Assembly: GCA_001724425.1 (NCBI GenBank) | Contig: MEEK01000027.1 | Location: 1-64,000 of the forward strand | Origin: Microbacterium sp. SCN 70-27 | GTDB lineage: Bacteria; Actinomycetota; Actinomycetes; Actinomycetales; Microbacteriaceae | Length of the DNA: 64,000 nt | Direction of reading: 5' to 3' | Shown: positions 32,762 through 40,735 of the stretch, in pieces | How the letters are laid out: every line of letters begins with the position of its first letter | How positions within the stretch are numbered: the stretch's first letter is position 1 | Position numbers and translations under genes: made by a program | The notes under the pieces: generated by a model | Told to the model about the DNA's origin: nothing | Database searches by the model: none | Seen by the model: only the letters and a program-made list of their open reading frames with translations

Positions 32762-34096
32762 ATGATGAAGCGCAGGATGGTGACACTGGTCGCCGCCGGC
32801 ATCGCGGTTACCGCAGTGACGGGCGCGCTGGCCGGCTGCAGCGCCGGAAGCGACGACAGCTCGGCTGAAGGCAAGGTGTACTACCTCAACTTCAAGCCGG
32901 AACAGGCTGAGGACTGGGTGGCGCTCGCCGCCGAGTACACCAAGAAGACAGGTGTTCAGGTCGACGTGCAGACCGCTGCGTCGGGCACCTACGAGACGAC
33001 GCTCAAGTCTGAGATGGCCAAGAGCAACCCTCCCACGCTGTTCCAGGTCAACGGACCTGTGGGCCTTGCGACGTGGGGCGACTACGCCGCTGACCTCAGC
33101 GACTCGGCAATCTACGAGCACCTCAACGACCAGTCGGTCGCCCTGACCGGCGACGACGGCGAAGTGCTGGCGATCCCGTACGTCCAGGAGACCTACGGCA
33201 TCATCTACAACAAGAAGCTCCTCAACGACTACATCGCGCTGCCCGACGCCGCGATCACGTCGATCGACGAGATCGACAACTTCGACACGCTGAAGGCCGT
33301 TGCCGAAGGCATCCAGGCGAACAAGGACGCTCTCGGCGTCGAGGGCGCGTTCACGTCGGCTGGTTTCGACCCGTCGTCTGACTGGCGCTTCAAGACCCAC
33401 CTGGCGAACATCCCGCTCTACTACCAGTTCAAGGCCGACGGTGTCACGGGTCAGCCGGCGACGATCACCGACGAGTACCTCGACGGTTATCAGCGCATCT
33501 TCGACCTCTACATCAACAACTCGACGACCGAGCGCACGCTCCTGTCGAGCAAGACCGGTGAAGACGCCAACGCTGAGTTCGCGCTCGGCAAGGCCGTGTT
33601 CTACCAGAACGGCACCTGGGCCTACAACGACATCAAGGGCCAGGCTGTCGCCGACGAAGACCTCGGCATGCTGCCGATCTACATCGGTGCCGACGGTGAA
33701 GAGAACCAGGGTCTGACCACGGGTTCGGAGAACTACTGGGTCATCAACAACGAGGTCTCCGAGGCTGACCAGCAGGCCACGCTCGACTTCCTCGAGTGGG
33801 TCATCACGTCTGACGAGGGCCGCGACTCCCTCGCCAAGACGATGGGCTTCGTCACCCCGTTCGACACGTTCGCGGACTACCTGCCGTCGAACCCGTTCAT
33901 CCTCGCGGATGCCGCGTACACGGCTGCCGGCAAGACCGCCGTCACGTGGAACTTCACCGTCATGCCCTCTGAGGAGTGGAAGAACGGTGTGGGCCAGGCC
34001 CTGCTGCAGTACGCGCAGGAGACCGGTGACTGGGCGGGCGTCGAGACGGCGTTCGTCGACGGCTGGGCGTCTGAGTACAAACTCACCAACGGCTGA
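32762..34096 (+). CDS. ABC sugar importer, extracellular binding lipoprotein
   Basis: The 444-aa family-1 solute-binding protein has a lipoprotein signal with lipobox LAGC. Mature features are PEQAEDWVALAAEYTKKTGVQV, NPPTLFQVNG, IPYVQETYGIIYNK and a C-terminal helical lobe. It captures an oligosaccharide and hands it to the two permeases downstream. ATG 32762 or 32765 follows GAAGGAAGG. Codon use is a little less GC-rich at third positions and more optimised than its neighbours, consistent with high expression. A large hairpin separates it from the permease genes. Confidence 0.92.
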   Translation: MMKRRMVTLVAAGIAVTAVTGALAGCSAGSDDSSAEGKVYYLNFKPEQAEDWVALAAEYTKKTGVQVDVQTAASGTYETTLKSEMAKSNPPTLFQVNGPVGLATWGDYAADLSDSAIYEHLNDQSVALTGDDGEVLAIPYVQETYGIIYNKKLLNDYIALPDAAITSIDEIDNFDTLKAVAEGIQANKDALGVEGAFTSAGFDPSSDWRFKTHLANIPLYYQFKADGVTGQPATITDEYLDGYQRIFDLYINNSTTERTLLSSKTGEDANAEFALGKAVFYQNGTWAYNDIKGQAVADEDLGMLPIYIGADGEENQGLTTGSENYWVINNEVSEADQQATLDFLEWVITSDEGRDSLAKTMGFVTPFDTFADYLPSNPFILADAAYTAAGKTAVTWNFTVMPSEEWKNGVGQALLQYAQETGDWAGVETAFVDGWASEYKLTNG

Positions 34097-34101
34097 GAAA
34101 T

Positions 34102-34135
34102 CCGTGCCGCGGGGGCGTAAGCCCCCGCGGCACGG
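34102..34135 (+). terminator. Intercistronic hairpin after the binding-protein gene
   Basis: CCGTGCCGCGGGGGC-gtaa-GCCCCCGCGGCACGG is a perfect 15-bp stem with a GTAA tetraloop directly after the stop, without a T-run. Such hairpins protect the upstream mRNA and lower readthrough. This gives more binding protein than permease. Confidence 0.85.
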
Positions 34136-34189
34136 CGGTGCGGGCGCGGCGATACGCTGCGTCCGCACCCTCATCAAGGAGCACGCATC

Positions 34190-35032
34190 ATGAAGAAGTC
34201 TCTCGCCCGCTGGGGATGGCTGTTCACCGGCCCGACCCTGGCGGCGTTCATCATCGGGTTCATCATCCCGTTCGTTCTCGGTGTCTACCTCTCGTTCACG
34301 GAGTTTCGCACCGTCACACGAAGCACGTGGGTGGGATTCGACAACTACGCGAAGCTGATCGGCGACGAGATCTTCCTCCACTCGCTGTGGTACACCGCCG
34401 CCTTCGCCATCGTCACGACGATCCTCATCAACGTCTTCGCGTTCGCGATCGCGTACATGCTGGTCAAGAAGTTCCGCGGCCGCAACGTCTTCCGCTCGGT
34501 GTTCTTCATGCCGAACCTCATCGGCGGCATCGTCCTCGGCTACATCTGGCTGCTGCTGCTCAACGGCATCCTCGGCTTCTGGGCCCGATCGATCACCTAT
34601 GACGCCACGTACGGCTTCTGGGGTATGGTCATTCTGATGTGCTGGCAGCAGATCGGCTACATGATGGTGATCTACATCGCCGGTCTGCAGTCGATCCCCG
34701 CCGAGCTCATCGAAGCGGCCGAGATGGACGGCGCATCGCGCGCCCGCAGCCTCCGCAGCGTCATCATCCCGCTCGTGATGCCCTCGATCACGGTGTGCAC
34801 GTTCCTGACGATCACCAATGGCTTCAAGATGTTCGACCAGAACCTCGCGCTGACCAACGGCGCTCCGTCGCGGCTGTCCGAGCTGCTGGCGCTCAACATC
34901 TTCAACACCTTCTACGGACGACCCGGCTTCGAAGGCGTGGGCCAAGCCAAGGCGGTCGTCTTCCTGCTGATCGTCGCGGTGATCGCACTCGTGCAGAACC
35001 GCTATGCGCGCTCGAAGGAGGCGATCGCATGA
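34190..35032 (+). CDS. ABC sugar importer permease 1 (MalF/UgpA type)
   Basis: The 280-aa protein has six membrane helices and the EAA loop IEAAEMDGASRARSLRSVIIP, which docks on the ATPase. The start is ATG 34190; its stop overlaps the next permease start by 4 nt. No ATPase gene is in the cluster, so a shared MsiK-like ATPase elsewhere is expected. Confidence 0.92.
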   Translation: MKKSLARWGWLFTGPTLAAFIIGFIIPFVLGVYLSFTEFRTVTRSTWVGFDNYAKLIGDEIFLHSLWYTAAFAIVTTILINVFAFAIAYMLVKKFRGRNVFRSVFFMPNLIGGIVLGYIWLLLLNGILGFWARSITYDATYGFWGMVILMCWQQIGYMMVIYIAGLQSIPAELIEAAEMDGASRARSLRSVIIPLVMPSITVCTFLTITNGFKMFDQNLALTNGAPSRLSELLALNIFNTFYGRPGFEGVGQAKAVVFLLIVAVIALVQNRYARSKEAIA

Positions 35033-35865
35033 ACGACAAGGTGCGCCGCCCCTGGCTGTGGACGACGATCTTCACGATCATCGCCATCGCCTACATGTTC
35101 CCGATCGCTCTTGTCGTCATCAACTCGTTCAAGAACAAGGTCTACATCGCGTCGGAGCCGTTCGCGTTCCCGACCGAGGACTCGTTCGTCGGGTGGGCCA
35201 ACTACCTGCGCGGCATCGAGCTCACCGACTTCCTCGCGTCGGCGGGATGGTCGTTCGTGATCACGATCGGCGCGGCCGTGCTGATCCTGGCGGGGACGTC
35301 GATGACCGCGTGGTGGATCGTTCGTATGGACAACCGCTTCGCCAAGACGCTGTACACGACGTTCCTGTTCAACCTCGTGGTGCCTTTCCAGATGGTGATG
35401 TTCACGCTGTCGTGGCTGGCCGACTACCTGGGCCTGAACAATCCGTTCGGACTCTGGATCATCTACCTGGGCTTCGGCGCGGGTCTCGCAGTGTTCATCT
35501 TCACGGGCTTCGTCAAAGGCATCCCCTACGAGATCGAAGAGGCCGCCACGATCGACGGCTGCGGTCCGGTCCGTACGTTCGTGCTCATCGTTCTTCCGAT
35601 CATGAAGCCGGCCGTGATCACGGTCGCGATCCTCGAGGTCATGTGGCTGTGGAATGACTACCTGCTGCCGTACCTGACACTCGATCTGAAGAACTACAAG
35701 ACGATCCCGATCGCCGTGCAGTACCTTCGCGGCGGCTATGGCTCGGTCGACATGGGCGCTATGATGGGTGTCTTGGTACTCGCCCTGATCCCGGTCATCG
35801 TCTTCTACTTCGTGAGCCAGAAGCACATCATCAAGGGCGTCGTCGCCGGCGCCGTCAAGGGCTGA
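35029..35865 (+). CDS. ABC sugar importer permease 2 (MalG/UgpE type)
   Basis: The 278-aa six-helix permease has the EAA loop IEEAATIDGCGPVRTFVLIVLP. ATGA overlap with permease 1 ensures equal synthesis. It pairs with it to form the transmembrane channel. The LacI regulator begins 26 nt downstream after a short hairpin across the stop (AAGGGC...GCCCTT). Confidence 0.92.
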   Translation: MNDKVRRPWLWTTIFTIIAIAYMFPIALVVINSFKNKVYIASEPFAFPTEDSFVGWANYLRGIELTDFLASAGWSFVITIGAAVLILAGTSMTAWWIVRMDNRFAKTLYTTFLFNLVVPFQMVMFTLSWLADYLGLNNPFGLWIIYLGFGAGLAVFIFTGFVKGIPYEIEEAATIDGCGPVRTFVLIVLPIMKPAVITVAILEVMWLWNDYLLPYLTLDLKNYKTIPIAVQYLRGGYGSVDMGAMMGVLVLALIPVIVFYFVSQKHIIKGVVAGAVKG

Positions 35866-35890
35866 TCGCCCTTTGTGAGGAGGCTCCGTC

Positions 35891-36955
35891 GTGGCCGAGA
35901 TGACCATCAAGGAGCTGGCTCGCATCTGCGGTGTCGCCGTCTCGACGGTGTCGCGGGCGATGAACGATCGCTCCGACGTCAACCCCGAGACGCGGGCCCG
36001 CATCCGGGCCGCAGCAGAACAGTACGGCTACGTTCCGAACGGAAGTGCCCGTCGGCTCAAGATCGGCTCGACGAAGACGATCTCGGTCGTCATTCAAGGC
36101 GAGTTCGGGCAGCTGCTGGTAGAGATCCTGCAGCTGCTCGAACGATCCTTCACCGAAGCGGGCTTCGACACGACGATCTCGCACATCGCCGATCCCGAGC
36201 ACGCCAACGCGGGCACGGTGGAGCGCATCGTGCGCGAGGGCAAGTTCGGCGGCGTCGTGTTCCTCGGCCGCTACGGCAGTGCCGACCGCGAGGCATCCGC
36301 CCAGCTGAGTCGCCGCCTCGCCGAGATCGACGTGCCGATGGTGTTCTGCACGACCGCCGACTATTCGGGCGCGGCGGCGCTGCACTCGTCGATCTCGGTC
36401 GACGACCACGCGGGCGCCCGCGATCTCACGGCCCACCTCGTCTCGCTCGGTCATCGTCGCATCGGGTTCATCGGCGCCGGCGCCGAGCCCGACCGCGAAC
36501 ACGCGTGGGCGCTGCGCCTGGCCGGTTATCAAGCGGGTCTCCACGACGCCGGCATCGTGTTCGACGACGCACTCGTGATCCCTTCGGCCCTCGAAGAGCA
36601 GACCTACACGATGCGCAACGGCTATGAGTCGATGCGTGCCTGGCTGCCCTCGGCGCCCGAAGACGTCACCGCGCTGATCGGGGTGTCGGACTGGACGGCG
36701 ATCGGCGCGAGCCGTGCACTCAACGAGGCCGGCCGATCGGTGCCCCGCGACATCTCGATCGTCGGCTTCGACGGCCTCGACGTCGCGAACTACGTCGTGC
36801 CTCCCTTGACGACGATCGTGCAGCCGGTCGCCGAGATCGCGCAGAGCACGGCGCGCGTGCTGCTGGCGACGATGGCCGATCCCGGTCGTGCGATCGAGCA
36901 GGTCTGGATCCGCGGGCGCCTGCTGACCGGAGAGTCGGTGCGACGACTGTCGTGA
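35891..36955 (+). CDS. LacI-family regulator of the sugar import/GH65 cluster
   Basis: The 354-aa protein has the helix-turn-helix MTIKELARICGVAVSTVSRAMND, a hinge helix, and a sugar-binding domain (SVDDHAGARDLTAHLVSLGHRRIGFI, SIVGFDGLDVANYVVPPLTTI). GTG 35891 follows GAGGAGG. It is last in the importer operon. The two CGGAAnCGTnTCCG dyads at 31846 and 32668 are its likely operators, so it represses GH65, yesL and the importer until the sugar arrives. Confidence 0.88.
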   Translation: MAEMTIKELARICGVAVSTVSRAMNDRSDVNPETRARIRAAAEQYGYVPNGSARRLKIGSTKTISVVIQGEFGQLLVEILQLLERSFTEAGFDTTISHIADPEHANAGTVERIVREGKFGGVVFLGRYGSADREASAQLSRRLAEIDVPMVFCTTADYSGAAALHSSISVDDHAGARDLTAHLVSLGHRRIGFIGAGAEPDREHAWALRLAGYQAGLHDAGIVFDDALVIPSALEEQTYTMRNGYESMRAWLPSAPEDVTALIGVSDWTAIGASRALNEAGRSVPRDISIVGFDGLDVANYVVPPLTTIVQPVAEIAQSTARVLLATMADPGRAIEQVWIRGRLLTGESVRRLS

Positions 36956-37681
36956 CCGCGGCGGTGCGGCGTCATGCTCGTGCCGTCGCGTGGCAGCGCG
37001 AGTAGCGTCGACGCATGACGCGCCCCGATAGACACCACCTTTCGGCGGACCGTCCGACCTGACTCTGGCGGTCCACGCCGGCAACCGGGTCGGTCCGGGC
37101 AGTGCTTTCCCGCGCCGAACGGGAGGTACACGAACCGGTTCTTCTCGGCGGGGGAAGCCATCGGGTGCCCCTCGCGGCGGTGCGGTCCATTGTGACTCCG
37201 CGCTCAGTGAGCGGTGCTGCCGGGTGCGACGACGGCCTTGAACGGCTCTTCGCAGTTGAGGGTGTAGTCGAGGGGCGCCGGCTGGTTCGCGCAAAGGCGT
37301 CGAGGTCTTCCAGGATGGAAGTTCTCACACTGCCCGTCCGCCGGAAGACCTCGACTTGCACCACCCTACGTTCGCGACCCCTGACCTCACCACGTTCGGC
37401 AGGAGGCCCAGCCGCTGTCTGTTGCGAAAGCAGGGTCGATCGCGGCTGGCGCCCCGGCCGGTGGCGTTCAATGCCGGTTCGCCCGGCTTTCGGAACGCGC
37501 GGGCGGGACGAACCGGCAGGCGAGCAGGGCGGGGCGGGACGAACCGGCGGGCGAGCAGGGCAGGGCGGGACGAACCGGCAGGCGAGCCGGGCAGGGTGGG
37601 GAGGACAGCGGCGAATGGCCGGACAGGCTACTCAGTGGGCGGGGGCGAAGCGGCCGGCGAACCGCGCGGCGAGAGACCGGG
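36956..37681. other. 0.73-kb region with decayed coding traces
   Basis: No intact gene. On the minus strand, near 37080-37165, a frame reads EKNRFVYLPFGAGKHC, similar to the heme-Cys loop of cytochromes P450 (FxxGxxxC). Another minus frame, near 37190-37260, reads LDYTLNCEEPFKAVVAPG before a stop. Neither extends into a full domain. The right end holds a 31-bp tandem repeat. This is probably a graveyard of one or two genes. Confidence 0.45.
37502..37594. repeat. 31-bp tandem repeat, three copies
   Basis: A unit beginning GGCGGGACGAACCGGC occurs at 37502, 37533 and 37564 with a strict 31-nt period and a few substitutions. The unit is GC-rich with no dyad. It may have arisen by slippage in non-coding DNA just downstream of the aminotransferase stop. 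Confidence 0.75.
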
Positions 37682-39052
37682 TCAGGCCGTGACGACGGCG
37701 TCGGTCACGGCGAGCGCGCGATCGATGATGTCGAGGCCGCGGACGAGGTCGTCCTCGGAGATCACGAGCGGCGGCGCGACGTGCACACGGTTGAAGTGGG
37801 TGAAGGGCCACAGGCCCTCCTTCTTGCACGCCGCAGCGAAGGCGGCCATGGGCGCCGCGTCGGCGCCCGAGGCGTTGAACGGCACGAGCGGTTCGCGCGT
37901 CTCGGCGTCTTTCACGAGTTCGATCGCCCAGAACAGGCCCCGGCCCCGCACCTCTCCCACGGAGGGATGCGCAGCGGCGATCTCGCGCAGGCGCGGCTCG
38001 ACGACGCGGTCGCCGAGGTCGCGGACCCGCTCGAGGATGCCATCGCGGGCGAACACCTCGAACGTCGCGATACCGGGCGCACAGGCGAGCGGGTGCCCCG
38101 AGTACGTCAGGCCTCCCGGGAAGGCGACGGTGTCGAAACGCGCCGTGATCGCGTCGGAGATGACAACGCCGCCGAGCGGCACGTACCCCGAGTTGACGCC
38201 CTTCGCGAACGTGATGAGGTCGGGGACGACGTCGAATGCCTGGAAGGCGAACCACTCGCCGATGCGGCCGAAGCCGACCATCACCTCGTCCGCGATGTAG
38301 ACGATGCCGTACTTGTCGCACAGCGCGCGCACGCCCGGCAGGTAGCCGGGCGGCGGCACGAGCACACCGTTCGTGCCGACGACGGACTCGATGATGATCG
38401 CGCCGATCGTCGACGCGCCCTCGAGGACGATCGTCTGCTCGAGGTGCTCGAGGGCGCGTGCCGACTCCTCGTCGGGCGACGACGAGTGGAACGGCGAGCG
38501 GTAGGCGTACGGCCCGAAGAAGTGGGCGACGGAGCCGTCGGACGGCTCGTTTGGCCAGCGTCGCGGGTCGCCCGTGAGGGTGATCGCGGTCGACGTGTTG
38601 CCGTGGTAGCTCCGGTACATGGCGAGCACCTTGCGCTTGCCGGTGACGATGCGCGCCATCCGCACGGCGTTCTCGACGGCATCCGCGCCGCCGTTCGTGA
38701 AGAACACCTTCGAGAACCCGTCCGGCGCGATTTCGCTGATGCGACGGGCGAGCTCGCCCCGCACATCGTTCGCCATCGACGGCTGGATCGTTGCGAGGCG
38801 ACCGGCCTGCTCCTGGATCGCCGCGACGAGATCGGGATGCTGGTGCCCGAGATTCAGGTTGACCAGCTGGCTGGAGAAATCGAGGTAGCTGTTGCCCTCG
38901 TAGTCCCAGAAGGTCGCGCCCTGACCGCCGGCGACGGGCGTCGGGTCGATGAGCGCCTGCGCGCTCCACGAGTGGAAGACGTGGCCGCGGTCGTTCGCAC
39001 GCACTCGCGCGTTCTCGTCGAGGTCGATGACAGAGTCGGTGATGGATGTCAT
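37682..39052 (-). CDS. Class III PLP-dependent aminotransferase
   Basis: The 456-aa fold-type I enzyme has PLP contacts FFTNGGADAVENAVRMAR, YHGNTSTAITLTG, the Asp of YIADEVMVGFGR and the Schiff-base Lys284 in FAKGVNSG. The family moves the amino group from omega-amines (GABA, putrescine derivatives, taurine or beta-alanine) to pyruvate or 2-oxoglutarate. ATG 39052 begins the conserved protein. The next gene upstream is a PuuB-like amine oxidase in the same direction, which suggests polyamine or amine catabolism. Confidence 0.87.
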   Translation of the reverse strand: MTSITDSVIDLDENARVRANDRGHVFHSWSAQALIDPTPVAGGQGATFWDYEGNSYLDFSSQLVNLNLGHQHPDLVAAIQEQAGRLATIQPSMANDVRGELARRISEIAPDGFSKVFFTNGGADAVENAVRMARIVTGKRKVLAMYRSYHGNTSTAITLTGDPRRWPNEPSDGSVAHFFGPYAYRSPFHSSSPDEESARALEHLEQTIVLEGASTIGAIIIESVVGTNGVLVPPPGYLPGVRALCDKYGIVYIADEVMVGFGRIGEWFAFQAFDVVPDLITFAKGVNSGYVPLGGVVISDAITARFDTVAFPGGLTYSGHPLACAPGIATFEVFARDGILERVRDLGDRVVEPRLREIAAAHPSVGEVRGRGLFWAIELVKDAETREPLVPFNASGADAAPMAAFAAACKKEGLWPFTHFNRVHVAPPLVISEDDLVRGLDIIDRALAVTDAVVTA

Positions 39053-39148
39053 GTCTGCTCCTTTGCGGCGACGCGGCGTGGGCACCTGGCTCCGAGCCTA
39101 GGGGGCACACGTCTCGCTCCGCACCGCTCACCGCACGGCGGCCCGCCG

Positions 39149-40591
39149 CTACGAGTCGAAGCCGAGGCCGAGCGCGTCGAGCGTCTTCAGCAGCAGGTTG
39201 CGTCGGCCCTCGTTGTGGTCGGCACGGTCGAGCGACCGGCGCGTCAGGTTGATGCCGATCGCGGCGGCGGGCTCGGGCGGGAACGGCAGCGGGCGCTTCC
39301 GCACCATCTCGAGGTGGGTGCGCTCGGTGTCGGCACCGTCCAGCAGGTCGAGCATCACGTTGCCAGCGAACCGCGTCGAGCCGACACCGAGCCCCGTGAA
39401 CCCGGCCGCATACGCGACACGGCCGCGCCGTGCCGTGCCGAAGAACGCCGTGAACTGGGTCGACGTGTCGATCGCGCCCGCCCACTGGTGCGAGAAGCGC
39501 AGCCCCTCGAGCTGCGGGAACGTCGTGAAGAAGTGACTCGCGAGTTTCGCCCACACGTCGGGACGGTTCTCGTACCGCGGATCGACGCGGCGGCCGTAGT
39601 GGTAGATCGCGTCGTACCCGCCGAAGAGGATCCGGCCGTCCTGGGTCGGGCGGTAGTAGTGGAACTGGTTCGCCATGTCGCCGATACCCTGGCGCCCCGC
39701 CCAGCCGATGGCATCCCACTGCTCGGCTGTCAACGGTTCGGTCATCAGCACGTAGTCGTACACCGGCACCGTCATCAGGCGATTGCGCCGCAGCAGCGAC
39801 GGGAACACGTTCGTCGCGAGCACGGCGTGGTCGGCCTCGACGCGTCCGCAGTCGGTCTCGACCGTCACGCCGCCCGAGGCCGCATCCGTCGTCAGCGCGC
39901 GCACGTGCGACCGCTCGAAGATCTCGACGCCGCGCTCTTCACAGACCCGCGCGAGCTCAGCGGCAAGCCGTGCCGGGTGGACGAGAGCGCATTCGCGAGT
40001 CTCCCAGATGCCCGCAAGATATGTCGGCGAGTTCACCGCGGCACGGACGGATGCCTCGTCCAGGTAGACCACGTCGGGGTCTCCGGCCGCCTCCCTGCGC
40101 CACTCGTCGAGCCAGGCGAGCTGGTGCGGCTCGACGGCGGGTGCCAGCTGGCCCGTGCGTTCGAACTGGACGTCGAGGTCGAGGCCCGCCACGGTCGCCT
40201 CGATCTCGTCGAGGTTCTGCCGTCCCAGGCGCTCGAGCGTGTCGATCTCCTTCGGCCACCGCGCCACGCCGTTCTCGTGGCCGTGCGTGATGCTCGCTTC
40301 GCAGAAGCCGCCGTTGCGCCCCGACGCCGCCCACCCGACGCGCTGCGCCTCGACGATGACGACACGACGCTCGGGGTCGCGGAGTTTGGCGAGCAGCGCG
40401 GTCCAAAGGCCCGTGTAGCCGGCGCCGACGATCACGAGGTCGGTGCGGACAGCACTGCGCAGCGGAGCGCGGTCGGGGCGCAACTCGGCGGGGAGGTCGT
40501 GCGTCCAGAACACGGCGAACCGGGTCTCGGCAAGGCTGTGGCCGATGACGGATGCCGACGGCATCCGTCTCTCGTAGACGGTGGTTCCCAC
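39149..40591 (-). CDS. FAD-dependent amine oxidoreductase (PuuB/DAO family)
   Basis: The 480-aa product has the FAD-binding VIVGAGYTGLWTAL and the family landmarks GWAASGRNGGFCEAS, LVHPARLAAELARVC and AAGFTGLGVGSTRFAGN. PuuB-type enzymes oxidise gamma-glutamylputrescine or related amines, releasing H2O2. I chose GTG 40591 because AGGGAG lies six bases upstream; ATG 40615 would put that site inside the gene. It is likely co-transcribed with the aminotransferase, 97 nt apart. Confidence 0.87.
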   Translation of the reverse strand: MGTTVYERRMPSASVIGHSLAETRFAVFWTHDLPAELRPDRAPLRSAVRTDLVIVGAGYTGLWTALLAKLRDPERRVVIVEAQRVGWAASGRNGGFCEASITHGHENGVARWPKEIDTLERLGRQNLDEIEATVAGLDLDVQFERTGQLAPAVEPHQLAWLDEWRREAAGDPDVVYLDEASVRAAVNSPTYLAGIWETRECALVHPARLAAELARVCEERGVEIFERSHVRALTTDAASGGVTVETDCGRVEADHAVLATNVFPSLLRRNRLMTVPVYDYVLMTEPLTAEQWDAIGWAGRQGIGDMANQFHYYRPTQDGRILFGGYDAIYHYGRRVDPRYENRPDVWAKLASHFFTTFPQLEGLRFSHQWAGAIDTSTQFTAFFGTARRGRVAYAAGFTGLGVGSTRFAGNVMLDLLDGADTERTHLEMVRKRPLPFPPEPAAAIGINLTRRSLDRADHNEGRRNLLLKTLDALGLGFDS

Positions 40592-40735
40592 GGGGCGCTC
40601 CCTGTCCGGGTGCACATGGCGGCGATGCGACGACGTATCACCCTGTCGCCATTCAATAGTCAGGAACGGCGCGGGGCAAGCCTCTCGCCACGCGCGGGTC
40701 GGCGCGTCGACTCAGCGCGCGGGCCGAGCGTCGGT

